Positions 12,401-28,086 of a DNA stretch of 64,000 nt are shown here, piece by piece. Each line of letters starts with the position of its first letter. Within the stretch, counting starts at the first letter, position 1. The stretch covers positions 79,513,811 to 79,577,810 of the forward strand of contig CM042152.1 of the NCBI GenBank assembly GCA_023376005.1, written 5' to 3'. The position numbers were made by a program, and so were the translations under genes. The notes under the pieces were generated by a model. The model was not told where the DNA came from, made no database searches, and worked only from the letters and a program-made list of their open reading frames with translations. Source of the DNA: Doryteuthis pealeii (Eukaryota > Mollusca > Cephalopoda > Myopsida > Loliginidae).

Positions 12401-15400
12401 GGTTTGGTTTTACGGCATGTCAACCCCTTGGGTTATTTTATGCCGAATACTTCTATTGGTAATTAGGTATTCAAAAATGTATAGGGGTTTATTTGCTGTA
12501 ATCAAGTTTTCTGTTGAGAATTTGAACATCAAGAGAGTGAGTGGGTGATTTTTGTAAGTCTGTGAACTTACATCCCTGATAAGAGGCCGGTTCTTTTCAA
12601 AAAGTTTAATATCCTCTTGGGATCTATTTTTCCAAATAGTTTGTCCATGCTGTCAACATTGTAGAACTTTCTTCGAGTGTGGGAGAGGTGTGTGCATTCA
12701 ATCAGAATATGTTTTATTGTGTATCGGTTTCCACATGAACATTTAGGTGGGGATTCTGGGTTATTTTAGCTAAGGGGTATGATTTTTAGGCAAAATGTGA
12801 CATTAGTATTAATAATAATTTTGTAAGGTTGAAATTTAAACAGGACTAGGAATAATATTTTGGGGTGTATCAAATGGTTGTCACTTGATCCCCCAATGGT
12901 GGACAAAAGTAACAATAGACATATTGATCACAAAAAATTATTCATGTTTCTGCTGATTCCCTATTTTGCCTAAAAATGGTCTTCAAAATTTGTCATATTT
13001 GTTGAAAAACACTTAAAAAAAAACCAATGAACTAAAGAACATCACTGATGATGCATTAAACTACATTTTAGAGATTTATTTTGAAAATTAAAACTACAAA
13101 ATTCAATAGTGATGAAAGGTTGGAATACCTGACTACCCATGTTTATGTACTTTTGGTTTAGCTCAGTCAGTAGAGTACCCACCTAACATCGCAAGGATCC
13201 TGGTTCAATACCAGTCCCTGCCAATCCAAAGAATGAGTAGCACAGATTGAGTAATCTGATTCGTGCGGTAAAGTGGGGAGATGACGGTAGGTGTGACATT
13301 CCACCTCCGTAAAAAGAAAAAAGAATCTCTCCCAGGTCTAGCACTAGCAAAAAGGGGATAGACCCCCTCGCTGTCTGGCTGGTACCAACAACAGGCCACT
13401 CTGTCAATTTTAGTTAGCAGCACAAGATTCAAAGAGTTATGGTAATACACAAAAGAATTTTGAACTTAAAAATTTAATGTCTTTATCAAAAGTTTAAATT
13501 TAAGATATTGTTGGCAAGAACCAAACTCTTTTACAGAATAATCAAAGAAACAATTTACCTTTTTATGGTAACCAGGAATTTTCTTTCTTCGATCATTCCA
13601 AGCTACAGCAACTGATCCTAAAAGATTGACTCCATGAGGAACTGCAATGGGACTCAGAAACTCTAAGATATATGAACGTACCACCTGCAATACAAAAAAG
13701 ATTCAAGATATAAAATCTATATCAAAAATATTTATCAAATAAGTATTAAAATATCCATTTCTATAAACATTGTCACAAAATATTTATTTACACCACCACA
13801 AATCCACTTTTGAATTTTTAGCAGTTGATTCTTGCAATTTATTTTTTTTTTTATTTTTTATTTTTTTTAAATGACAGCCATTTTGTTTATAATGAACCAA
13901 TCTGACGGTACAAATCTATAATTCCAATCCGTTGTAAAAACTACAAATACTTATGACTTTATAGATGAGAGATCAGTGAAGTGATATTAAAGTGAATTAA
14001 TATAATTTGAAATAGCGAACAATGAAAAAATAAATTTTTAAAATTGCAAATCTTACAATATCACAATTGGAAGCTATCAAAAAAAAAAAAAAAAAAAAAT
14101 TGATTTTATCTGTTTATTTTAATTAATATAGATAACAAAACTGGCTTTATTTTGCTAAATTTTTTTGTAACTTGTGAGCCAGGCTGAGATATGAGCTTTT
14201 ATTTCCAGAAAATTGTGACTGCCTTGTCATTTCATTCTAGCTTACAAATTAGACAAGGAAATATACTTTCATCTCATTTAGAATTTATTGCCGAGAAAGA
14301 AATGTAATTTCTTTATCAATTTACTTAAATTCACAAAGTGAATACAAAATCTGAAAATTGCAAACTTACACATAATCACACCCCCACCCCACCCCTGAAT
14401 TATTTGAGGAGTTAAAGCTCAAATTAATCTCTAATAATAAATGCAAATGTCAGTGTGATACTTCTTTTTTTTTCTTTTTGTTAACTTTATTCTGAGAAAC
14501 TGTAATATATCATATTATTTTGGAATCATACCAACTCTGTGAGCAAATCAAAAATATTCCAGGCGAAATCTGGAGCCGCAATCCTGAAATTTATTTTCAA
14601 AAGAATCAGCGATATGATGCTAGTTTGTCAACCATTTCACCATGTTATTGCAGATGGCAGTGGAAGATAAAGGGTTAAAAAAGAGAAAAAAAATCACTTG
14701 ATCAAAGATTTATATTTAAAATAAAAATAAGAGCATTTTTTTTCTTTTAAATGGATAACAAAAATATAAGGAGATTTTGCAGTGAATGGAATCTAAAGTT
14801 TTTAAAGCAACATTATCACACAACTGCTGCCACAGATGACAAAAAAGTTATCATAATTTTGATATTGTTCCAATACAAAAGCAAGTGGCATAAAAAATGG
14901 TAAACTAGCTTCTAGCAGCAACAATATGAGAACAGATTTGGAAATTTGATTCTTTTTTTCATATGACTATTCTATGTATTAAGAACTGATGCAGACTGAA
15001 ATGCCACAAGACTTGACTAAGAGTTTCTTGAATAAAAATAACTCACAAATGTTCAGATGAAATTTTATATATTGCTGAAATGAAATTCAAAACAAACTTC
15101 ATATATGAAACAAACAAAAAATTGAAAAATGAACTTAAATATTTTTTTTTTTTTTAAGTAAATAATAAAAAATTAGGATGAAGCTGCAACCAGAAAAAAA
15201 GATAGAAAAAAAAATGAGACGAGAAGAAAAAAAGTGGATGTATTATTACTATTTCTATGAATTTTTTTTAGATGAGGCTTGATAATTAATATTATTTGGA
15301 TTATTCGGACTATTGTCCTCATCTTTATTGTACAACGTTTCGGCATATATGCCCTCTGGCCTTCTTCAGGTATTTCTGGTTGGACTCGGGAGCCTTCTTG

Positions 15401-18400
15401 AACTCTGGAACCTTCTTGTCATAATCAAAGTTCCATGATGGCTCCCGATTACAACAAGAAGGTTCCCAGATTAGAGAAGGTTCCCGAGTCTGACAAGAAA
15501 TACATGAAGAAGGCCGGAGGGCATATCAGCCTAAACATTGTACAGATAACAATGAAGATGAGGACAATAGTCAGAATAATCCAAATATCATATCCAATTC
15601 ATATAACTGTATTGTCAATTTTATTTATTCAATTGGACACATAGCCTAGTGGATAAAGGAGTTAGGTTAAGACAGTTCTAAATTATGACAAGTAGGTTCC
15701 CAATTGCGACAAGAATGTTCCCAAGTTTGAGTAGGCTCCCGAGTCTGACAAGAAATACCTGAAGAATGCTGGAGGGTATATCGGCCAAAACATTGTACAA
15801 ATAATAAAGATGAGGACAATAGTTCAAATAATAGAGATTATTATAATTACCTTAGGGGCACCAATAATCCAATTGTGATGGATCCCAATTGGATCTTCTT
15901 CAGATTTAGTGATTGCTTTCCACAATGTTAACATACAAGCAATAATACGAGGGAGGATACTGAGCAACCCCCTGCGCGCTTCCAAAAGTGGAGCCAAAGA
16001 CGCAGCATCCCTCTGAGGACTAGTTTCCTGGAAGTATATTGAAATAAGAAAAAATACAATGATAAACATCAAACATCTACTAAGATTTAACCTGAGAGTT
16101 AATACTTTTTCAGGTCTTGACTTTTTTTTTTCTTTTTGTTCGTCTTTGCTTTAATTAAGTTTTGCTCTAATTTGAAAATGGGATTATCATCTTTTTTTAA
16201 ATATCCCTGTAGGGTGTGGTTTTATGTGAAAGACAAGTACAGTAAGAAACCTTATAAAATAACTAATTCTAAGGTGACTAAAAAGTATTTAGTTTTTTTG
16301 TGATAGATCTAAAATTAAAACAAAAGTTCTAATGTGTAATGAATGAGATATTAAAATATTTTCTTTTCGTATGGCTTTTATTATTATTATTATTAAGAGC
16401 TGAGTGTCCTTTAAGAGTGCAGAGTGAAATTTTAAGGTGAAGTGCAGTGTGCGCTGAACTGGTATAAATAAATCCCAACATTAAGAAGCAACAAATAGTT
16501 AATATATACAAATTTTTTAAACTCCTTTTTTTCTATTTAACCCATAGATAGGACTCTAACAGGTACTACCACTCCGGGTCAGAGTGGACCTGGGAGTAAT
16601 GGTGATCAAGGAGTACACTACATTCCCCAAAGCTCCAGAATTGGAACCTCACCATCAAGAGAGTTCAATGTCATACCCAGGACATTAAGATCCTCAGCCA
16701 TCGCTTTTTAGCACATATATGATAAAAAGGGTTGGAGGATTGCCGTGAGGACAATACGGTTGGGACAATCTTATAGGTGCTAGGGTTTGACATGGCCAGC
16801 CAATTGATTGGAGGCGGCCTCCCCAACTGCCCGTCTAGCCTAAGTAAGGGCCAAAGTAGAGTGTTACACATGAATGGACTGTTCATCTACTAAGATTTCG
16901 TCCTTAGGTGGTCCTATTGGAATGGGGGTCTTACCCCTCTGCAGAAGTGGTGCAGTCAGTGTATTCTATATCCCTAGCTGACAGGGCTCCCAGAACTGGA
17001 ACCTCACCATTAGATGGAGTTTTGTGTCATACCCAGAACAATTGACTATGGATTAAGTTTTTGTTTTTTTTAACTTCATTCAAAAAGATTTTCATCTCTT
17101 GATCACTTAATGATTCACAAATTCACCAAACTTTTTTTGGGGGCAGGGGTTACATAAGTGTTGTACAAAATAGATTATTTACATGATATCTATCATAAGA
17201 AATATAAATTACTATCAAATTTACAATTAACTAATGTCAAACAAAAAATTTCAATAATGTGAATCTAAAGAAAAAAACAAATATTTTTAGTTATAAATTC
17301 AGTATAAATTAAAATTGAAAAAAGATATGAAAATAAGAAAAAGAAAAAAAACACTAACTTTTTTTGTAAGGTATTCTTTAAAAAATTATAACTATAGACC
17401 AATATGTATAAACAACTCCATTGTTCTTTTTTTATTCTCAAATTTATTCATGTTTATTTATTATTTATATGTCTATATAGTAAGCATTTTGAGGAAAACT
17501 TAAAATTAAAATCAAGAAAACTTAATATTCCCAAATTCAAAATGACATTAAGAATAATAGATATCAAATAAACATAAAGTGAAAATATTTGTTTTAGTAA
17601 CTACAATTACTTATCAGTTATTTACTATCTATGAATATTAATAATCAGTTTTATTATATTAAATATTAACAATTGAAATGTCTAGAAGGATTGCATTAAA
17701 AACTTTTAAATATTAATTAATTTAATAAATAAATTATTTAGTTTATAAACAAATAAATATATTTATAAATAAATTTGTAGTTGCGTGATAAAAGGAAAAT
17801 ATATATAAGATATAAGGAAAATTCCAAACTTGACTTTACATTTTTTTTCTATCAAAGATGAAAATTTAATTCATGTTCAAAATATATTCAAAATTTATTC
17901 ATATTATATTCAAAGTTGCTATCAGAAGATTGTTTTTTTGTTTTTTTTTACCAGAATATTATAAACAAAATCTGTATTACAATTGTTTATGGTTTGATTT
18001 GGTTTCTTTGTTTAATGGCATATCAATCTTCATGGGTTATTTAATGTGAAAGTCATCTCTGTAGAAGAACAGTAGAGGTACTATTTAACCCATAGTTGGA
18101 GGATGAGGGGCTCATACCTTTCCCAAGTGTATTAGTCTGAAAGTGAACATAATAACTGGAGTTTGAACTCACTCACTACAATCTTGCAGTCCAGCAGGTT
18201 AACCACTACACCACAGGATCAACTCTGACCCCCCCCCCCCCATGTTGCAGTTGAGAAAATATAAAACTAGTTTTACTCCAAGATGGCAGAATAGACATCA
18301 ACTCTTAAAAAGTTTGAACCCTAGCTAAGTTTGTTTTACAGCATATCAACCTCTGTGGGTCATTTAATGCCGACAAAGTTTTGAATTAATTTCATTCTTA

Positions 18401-18889
18401 ATGGATACTCAATTTTTTTTCATAAATACATTTTTCTATTTAACCTATAGATGGGACTACCATTCCAGTGGACCTGGGAGTGTTCCACATTCTCCAGAAC
18501 TGAAACGCACCATCAGATAGAGTTTAATGTCATTCCCAGACACAAAGACCCTCAGCTACCGCCTTTAGCACATATATGGTAAAAAGGGTTGGGGCTTGCC
18601 ATAAGGGCAATAGGGTCAGGGGCAATCATATAGGTGCTAGGATTTGATGACGTGACCAACTGATTAATCGGAGGGGCCTCTTCAACCACCCATCTAGCCT
18701 AAGGAAAGGCTACAGGTGGAGTGTTACATGTTATGGACTGCTCCTCCACCAGAACCCTAGCTGAGACCGTATCACTTTGGAAGTTAATAAAGGCATGAAC
18801 CTAATACTCCCTATGATTTAACCCTTTGCCTATCATTTTGAACATGTCCATAATCACAGGCCACAATGGAAAGATGGAGAAAAAAGAAG

Positions 18890-18927
<38 letters not shown>

Positions 18928-19674
18928 CAACCAGTAACAGGAAATGTGACATATCCATTGACAATCATGACAGAAGCCAACAAACATCAGAGCAGCTCTC
19001 CAATTACTAAAACTTTTCTTGTTCCCCAATGATACCTGCATAAAAAAAAAATAATGTCTAAAAGAAAATTTAGCTTCAAGTTACCCTTACCATGCTTCTA
19101 ACCTGGACTACTAGTGACAAAACAATCATTTCGTATAGAAATATTAGGAGTTATTCAAACTATTGAGAAGCTTCTTTTTTTTTTTGTGTTATTTTTATTA
19201 TAAAATCATTTCAGCCAATACATTCTACAGCCTTCCTTGGAGATATAAATCCATATTGAAGATGCCTTTCATAATTTTTACTCATTATCAATTCCACAGT
19301 TGTTTATCCTACCAATCACATTCTTTTTTTTTTGTTGTTGTTGTTGTTAACAAGTTTTAATTAAACTGTAGAAACATTGTACTAGCAGCAAAACAAAAAA
19401 ATGATTTCAATAGTCTAAACTAGCAGTTCTCAACCCTGCCCCCCCCTTTTTTTTTTTTTTTTACTCATGGCCCCCTTTGATTCTCATTTTTATTTGGTGA
19501 ACCCACTCATAGTCATTCAATGTTTAAAACTGATATTGTATTTTTATAATTAAATATTTTTTGCTTGCCTGGATCCCAAAAATATTACATGGACCCCAGT
19601 TGAGAACCACTGGTCTAAACATTGCTTAGAATGATAAAGACTCTTCTCAATATTTTGTCAGTATGATTGATATT

Positions 19675-19724
<50 letters not shown>

Positions 19725-19946
19725 AATAAAATGGTTTACATTTTAACATGTTAACAAATATTATCAACATAGAATTTTCATAACAAAACTAATTTTTTTT
19801 TAAATAAATAGATTAAAAAAAGTAACAAAAAAAAAAAAAAAAGAGTAACAAAAAAAAAAGATAAATAAATAAATCATGCATATAATAATTTTAAAGAAAC
19901 CACAAAATACTCAAAGTTTTTTTTTTTAAGTTCAAAATAAAAAAAG

Positions 19947-19998
<52 letters not shown>

Positions 19999-20115
19999 CC
20001 TCCACTGAAAATAAGAAAATGAATACAGAACAATCCATAAAATGAAAGAGAATATCTCAATTTGAGTCGTAAAATTTTATATATTCAATTGAATATTTTT
20101 AAAACATTTCTTTTT

Positions 20116-20164
<49 letters not shown>

Positions 20165-23100
20165 ATCAAATGAATACACATACTGGATGTTGTGGCTGAT
20201 GAGGTGTTTAATCATCATTTATTATTATCAATATTAGAATTAAATCTTATAAAACAAGGATATACAGGCAATATAAACCAACCCCTGTTTGCCTTATTAT
20301 GTGAAATGCAAACTGTTGTTTGGGATTTGAGCTTGGATATTTCAAGCAATTATTTCTATTTAATAATAGTCATTGGCTTGCACAGTTATATGGTTTCAAG
20401 TAACTAATAATAATATTTAGTAAGCAATTATAGCTTCAAGTAACAATTCTTAATACAAATAATGTACAGTTATATGGTATTAGGTGTTCATATTGAATAC
20501 AAATGATTTTTATACAGATCTATTTGACCCATAGATGGAACCTTAACAAGTACTACAAATTCTGATTAAAGGGGACCTGAGAGTAATGATAATGAAGGGG
20601 TACACCACAATTCCAGATATCCAAAAATTGGAGCCTTATCATCAGGGTATAGTGTCATACTCAAAACACCCCATTTTCTGGGGGGGGATTTTATGGTATG
20701 TCAACCCTTGTTGGGTTATTTTATGCCAAAAACAGTGTTTTATTCATTCTTGATGGGTATTCCATTTTTTTAACTCATTTTTTCTATCTAACCCATAGAT
20801 GGGACCCTAACAGGTACTACCACTCCAGATCAGAGTGGACTTGGTAGTAATGGTGATGAAGGGGTACTCCACACTCCCCAGACCTCAGAAATTGGAGTTT
20901 CACCATTTTATGTTTTTTTTTTCGTACCTAGGACAATGGATATTGAGGGGAGGGGTACCCCTCTGCCAGGGGATACAGTGTATTCTAAGCCCTGTTGACA
21001 AGTGAGTAATATTCATTATCAGTAAGAGGTTAAATGAATCAGAATATTTTACACATGTATTACCAATTCTCATACCAACCCTCATGGGTTATTTAATGTT
21101 ACATCCATCTTTTTAGAATGGTAGTGATACTATTTAACCCATAGCTACAGGGAAGAGTGGGTTCATGCATTTCCCAAGTGACAATTATAGCACAATTGGA
21201 GTTCAAATTCACTTACTATGATGTCACAGACCAGTATATTAAATACTATGCCATAGGGACTCCCCCAACCTGAAGGAAGATTTTTTCCCCTCCAGAGCAC
21301 AAAAAAAAAAAAAAAAAAAAAAGATCCTGGCACATGTACTATAAAACTCAATTCAGTGGTCAAAATTGTATGTAATTATTAATAAAAAAAAAAGTTATGA
21401 TTTTAATAACAATTTTTTTTTTAATTTCTTTAAAATCTCTTTTTTTTTCTGGATTGTGTTCAAAGTCTGTTAATTAAACAAAAATGTTTTAATGTTAAAT
21501 ATTTTGAAAACAATACAAAAAAAGTGATAATCCAAAAATCACAAAATGCATAAACAAGAATATACAGCAATGATTTTTGCCCACTGCCATTTTGAGGAGA
21601 TAATAAAAATAGGATTTAAATAAAAAAAAACAGCAAAAGAAGCAAGAAATATGGAAACAAAAAAGAGGAGGAAAACAACAATGAGGTAATAAATAATAGG
21701 AGCACAAAGACAAAGAAGAGTTTCTGAATGTTTAGGCTAAGCTAGAAAAAAAGAAAAAAAAGGAAAAATTGATCCACAAAAAAGAGTAAATGGCTAAGAA
21801 AAGATAAAAACCATGCTGAATAGAGAAAACATCAGAAATCCCACTGAACACTTAAAATCCACGACAACTGAGAGTTTTTAGCCAGATAAAAAGCAAAAAA
21901 GGTTTAAGGAAGTAAATACACTGATGGAAAATAAAGTTGCAATCCCCTGAAGGACAATTCTGAGGTCTGAGTATTGATACATTCACTTATTTTGGAACTT
22001 ATTTATTGATGTGTATATCTGTAAGTAAAGTCGGCTGAGTGATTTATATATATTTACCAACCCCTACACGCTAAGTAGGATGTGACAAGTTCAATTTCTT
22101 AAGAAGGGTTTAACAGGTTTGAATTCAGAGTTTTCTTTCTCTTAGACTGGTTACCTAGCCAAAGTTAAAGAGCCCAGTTTACCCTACTATTTACCCATAG
22201 CTGGAGGGAGAGTAGTTGAATGCATACCTTTCCCAAGGGTATTAGTACTATGTAAAATGCAAACAACCTCGTCCAGGATTTGAACTCGGATTGACAAGTC
22301 TATTTCCAATGACTAACCACTGCACCTCAGCAGAGTGGTTTACTGTCAATATCAGCTGGACAGTAAGAGAGTCTATCTACTTTTCACTAGTGTTAGACCA
22401 GGGAGATTGTTTATGCATCTGAGGTGGAGAAACATACCTACCATCAGCTACCCACTTTACTGCACAGATCCAAGCTGTGCTACTCATGTACTGAGTTGGC
22501 AAGGGCTGGTATTGAACTTGAAACCATGTGATTCCTAGGTGGATGCTCTAATGACTGAGCTAAACCAAACCCCTCAGTAAAATATAGTGATGAATGCACA
22601 ATTATGCAAAACAATACTATATTTCAGTTATAAGATAAAACAAGATAAACTAAGACTACTCACTGGTATTGAACCTGGAAACCTTGTGGTTCCCAAGTGG
22701 ATACTCTACCAATTGAGATAAACCCTCCAACTATATTACCTGTATATTTGACCTTTAGTAAATTGAAATGGGTAATTTTCACCTTTAGTTATTAAAATTC
22801 CTAGCATAAAATTGTGCGTGCGCATTATCTGAAATGAACTTAATTGTTATTAAGAACACATTCTATGATATTTTTGTGTTAAAGCATGCAGTTGTATTGA
22901 TTTCGAAAAAGTTTCTAAGATTTGTTTATTTCGCACAGAGACTTTCAAAATAGCTACCAGCTTAGTTCAAAGTGAAAGTCAAGGGAGGTTACTCTAATTG
23001 CCTTATTTGCTAGGAATTTTGACAACTAAAAGTGAAAATTACCTTGAAATGAATATTCTAGGTGTTATAATTTTATTTTCCATCAGTATTTAATGTTTTG

Positions 23101-24883
23101 ACTTTGTGAAAATCTAATTTGGTTTTAGGGTTTTTAAAAAAATGGTCAGTCATTAACTGCTCCCATTGAAAAAAGAACGAATAAAACAAAATGTCTTCAG
23201 CATAAAAAGATTCAATAGATTAACATGCCGTATCCAACCAACCAACAACTTCTACTCCATATTTGTATCAAAAGGTGTGTTTAATGATTGAGTTAGTTGT
23301 TTGTTTGGATTTTACGGCATGTCAACCCTTGTTGGGTCATTTTATGCCAAAGACATTTTGTTTTATTCATTTTTGTTGGGTACTCAATTTTCTTCAGAAA
23401 AAAAAAATCTTTCTTAAGAAGCAATTTAAATGTTTTAAAATAATTAATCTTAAAAGCTGAATTTTCTATTTGGTTTAAGGTTAACAATCAATTTATTATT
23501 CTTGGATTATTTAATTTAGATTTAGTAAAGGCAATTAAAAGATACTAGTTGAATATCTGTTATTATTAATATTTATATTATTAATTAGAAGACCCTTTGT
23601 TAGGCTCGTATTGTAACAGCAATCTATGATGATACTACTGATGCTTCTAATTAGAAAGGAGTGAAGGGTCCTAATTAGCATTTTATAGCTAACAGGGGTC
23701 CATGATGATACTGATGCTTCTATTTAGGAAGGAGGGAATGATTCTCACTATCATTTCAGAATCATCCATTAAAGAAATTCTCAAAGTAATAATGTTTATA
23801 TATATATATATATATATATGGAAATACGATGAGGAAATTAATCCGACAATATGTGAAGAAAATATTTTCAAAAAATATAACAAACACAGGATGTTACAAT
23901 CAGAGGAAACAATTTTATGTGTCAATACTTAAGTATTTCAGTATTAAACCATCATCAGGACACTGTTACAGAAATTTTTGTGAGGGAGAAAAATGAAAAA
24001 TGTTAAGTGTATAGTGAATGTGTGAATATAATGTTATTAACCATTAATTTTTATGTGTGCATTTGTTTACGAAAGCTGATGACGTGATCATTGCATGTGA
24101 AAAAATTGGAAAATGAAGATCATAGGATGACGCATTCACTATACACTTAACATTTTTCATTTTTTTCCCTCACAAAAATTTCTGTAACAGTGTCCTGATG
24201 ATGGTTTAATACTGAAATACTTAAGTATTGACACATAAAATTGTTTCCTCTGATCGTAACATCCTGTGTTTGTTATATTTTTTGAAAATATTTTCTTCAT
24301 ATATAGATATGTAGTCTCTCTTAGTCTCTGTACTAAGCCAATTTATAGAGGTTATATAATCAACTGCTGTATTGATTTACTTAGAACATTTAGTAAGCTT
24401 ACCAAGTCTACAGCACTTGTGGACTTTACAGAACTAATAAGTTGAGAGACTACTTAAACTCTTGAGCAATTATTATCTAAGATAAAATAAAATATTATAT
24501 TTTTCAAATTGTACTTTGATTTTATAAATGATAATTTTAAGAAATGTTTAAATAATCCATTTTTAAATTTTAGCAAAAAAAAAAAAAAATTAAGAAATAG
24601 TTGATATGGAATAGAAATATTTTCCCATTTGGTTAGGCCTAAGAATATAAGTAAAAATGTACCTTCTTGTAATCCTTCTCTCACTCTCTCTGTCATGCCA
24701 CCTCTCAATATATCTACCTATTCCTAATTTGCATTGACCAGTCAGTATGACATCAAGTAATGGCTTTAATTGATATGCTATGTTGCTAGTATAGCCAACA
24801 TAAAGAACCAAGGGAAACTGCCTAGAAGTAAGTAATGCCTTACACTTACATCCAGGTTACAGATGCTCAAAAGACTATCAATA

Positions 24884-24926
<43 letters not shown>

Positions 24927-27900
24927 TTGTGTGTACAATACATTTAGAGTGCAATTATTACCATTGGTTTCAAAGCAGCATGTTAGCCACTTATCATCAA
25001 GACAATGTGGCCATTAAGAAATGCAGGGAATGTTATTTTTTTAATATATGTTTCCTTGTGTGGGACAAATTTTTGTATTTCTCCGCTTAGGGTGAAAGTA
25101 GTGCGGAGAAATACAAAAATTAGGCCCACACAAGTACACACATTTACCCAACCCGTTTCCCATGGCAAACAGGTGGGTAAATGTGTGTACTTGTGTGGGC
25201 TTAATTTTTGTATTTCTCCGCACTACTTTCACCCCTAAGCAGGGAAATACAAAAGGTCACAAGGATGTAATGGGGAATCCAGTGAAGATCAAACTCGCTC
25301 TAGTAGTAATGGGTCTGTGAGACTAGCTTGCTGACCATTACACCATGAGGGGTCACCCTAATTTTCCTGATTTATAAAGATTAGTTCTATAGAAGATTCT
25401 AAATAATGAAATAAAATCAGGTAAAAAACCTCACATCAAACAGAATTTAACGAGGCTGTTGTATGTTAATTTGGTGTAATTTGGTGTCATACAAAAACAA
25501 AAAAAAAAGTATAAATACAAATAAAAAGGGGGCGAGGGGGGGATGCTGGCCAATTAAAGAGGCAAAACAAGTCAATACATTTAGTCCAGGTTAAAAGAAC
25601 AATGAGGGTAACTCAAAGCTAAACATTTTTAGACTTTATTTTTCAGATGCAAGTATCATTGGGGAAGGAAAAAAACTTTTGGATTGAAAACCATTTAATT
25701 ATAATCAAAACATTAGAGACTACAAAATTAGAGAGTACAATTTGAATAATGTTTTTTGGGGGGCTTACATAAACCGTGCCATAGTTCTCTCGACCCTCCT
25801 GTATGGTGCGGAAGCCTAGACAGTATACAAAGTGGATGCCCAAAGACTACATGTCTAGGACCATCCTGAAGAGAACTGGACTCCCTGGCATGCATGAAAT
25901 ACTTGTCCAACGCAACCTGAGATGGGGTGGCCACTTAAACAGACTTGGGGATGACAGACTGCCAAAGTAGATTCTGTACTCTCAGCTGAGAGAGGGATCA
26001 CGTGGAATCGGTAGACCAAAGCTCACGTACAAAGACAATATCAAGAGAAACCTGGAGAACTTGAACATCTCCATAGGCAGTTAGCAAGACGCAACCAGAG
26101 ATCGAATCAAATGGAGAAAGCAGATTCGCATGGTGTCATCATCAGATAGGATGGACAGAAAATTGTAGTACATATATAATATAAAGCAAGTTTAATCATC
26201 ACTGGATGCCCCATACTTGCGACCTTGTGTTAAATCCTACCTGTGGTAAACAGGATCGATAAATAATTTTTTTTTTTAATTCTTATTATATAACTATTTG
26301 AAGAAATTTACCAATATTCCAAATTTACCTCAACATCTTCAAGATATGCTTGATACAGATGTGGACATATAGCCTAGCCCATTTAGCAAAATTTTTCTCA
26401 ATCCCCAATGATACCTGCATCAAGAAAAAAAATAAAGCCTAAAAAGGTTTGACTTTGGGTTACCCTTACTGCCCTTTTAACCTGGACTAATTTGTAAGAA
26501 ATGAAAAAAGCAGTCAGAAAAGATGTTAAGTTGGTGAGAGGAAGCTGCCACAGTTAAGCGACAGAGATAGACGAGAGAGTGGTATGTCCAGGGGGGTGTC
26601 CCCTGGACAGAACAGGAAGGATCATCAGCAAACACATTCAGCAACACAGGCCCCTCCAAGGAGACACACAGCAAATAATATCAAAGTCGTTTTCACATTG
26701 ACATGTGATTATTTGTTTGGTTCTCGATCAGTTTTAAGTTATCATCAGAATTTTCAGTCAGAAGAAATTTTTCAATAAGATTTTTAAACAATATTATCCA
26801 ATAGTGAAATTAGATTATTTAAAGTATTGAACAAAATTTTTTTTCAAGTGAAAAACTGAACCATTTTTTTTTTTTTTTTTATTATTGCCACAAATTTTAA
26901 TGATATTTCAAATCAATGGTTTAGACACACATAGGAAGTAATTATTTTCCTTGATTATCATTGTTAAATTAAACTTATTTGTCATTAGCAAAAGATTAAT
27001 CTTAAATCAAGGAAAAGAAAATTCTAAGAAATTTCCTATTTTTTTTTTTTTTGGTATTTCTAAGAATTTTCTTTTTAAAAAATTATGACTTTTTGCTACA
27101 ACTAGGGGAAATTTAAAATAATATTAAAGGAAAATAATCACTTCCTATGTGTGTCTAAAGCCATTGAAATTTCATTAGAATTTGTGGCAATAATAAAAAA
27201 TGGTTCAGTTTTTTTTTTATCCAATACTCTATACGCCAGGAAATATGTATCATTTTACAATTTATGACGGTAAGCAAAACTTTACAAAAAGAATCATCTT
27301 TATTCCAAAAAAGTTTTTTCTTGTTTATTTTTAGAGTTAGCTAATACATCCTGGCACTTTTCATTTAAAAAGCCAGCAAGTGAATTTATGAATGACTTCC
27401 TTAAAAATAAGAAAAAGCCATATTCACTTTCATATGCAGTTTAACATTTTGGAATATTGGAACACATTCCATTGACTATAAATGCCTCTTTAAAGGCATG
27501 AAAATTAATATTTCCAAATTCATAATTCAACAAAAATTCTACTTACTAATTTTTCAAATAGAAAATTGTCCTAATTTGTACAATAACATCCAAGAATTAA
27601 CAACCCCATAAAATATTTTCATTTATTCCCATCATTTAATAATTGCTAATTAATAATCATCTTCCTTCATAATTAGTTCTTTATTACAAATTTACACTTT
27701 TTTTTAAACTAAATTCTTACGTTGTAAATTGTGTTATTGATAACTACTTTGAATAAATAACACAATTCGAGTAAAAGAATTTTCTCCACCCCCCCTTTTT
27801 TTTTCTCGTATCATTTGATAAATAAATATACCCACACCACCAGGCAATATTTTAATGTCCTGATGAAGATAACAGATGTATATTTAATAATTGAAACGTT

Positions 27901-28011
27901 TTCAACATTGATTAAAAAAATTTTCAAATTTTAATAAATCATCTTCAAAACTTATTTTTCACATTTATTTATTATTTTTCCACATACTGTCAGATTCATT
28001 TCCATTTCTTC

Positions 28012-28086
<75 letters not shown>

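Larger units (their letters stand above)
23797..24310. repeat. TA tract plus large palindromic element
   Basis: After a TA tract (23797-23818), about 170 bases (23849-24020) return inverted at 24134-24301, with few differences. The spacer is about 110 bases without coding. Each arm holds a hammerhead-like motif. Confidence 0.75.

Noticed and set aside
13155..13235. Possible true tRNA-Lys gene
   Set aside because: The tRNA-like head is followed by the same 180-base body as several other copies and lacks a clean acceptor stem, so it is a SINE.
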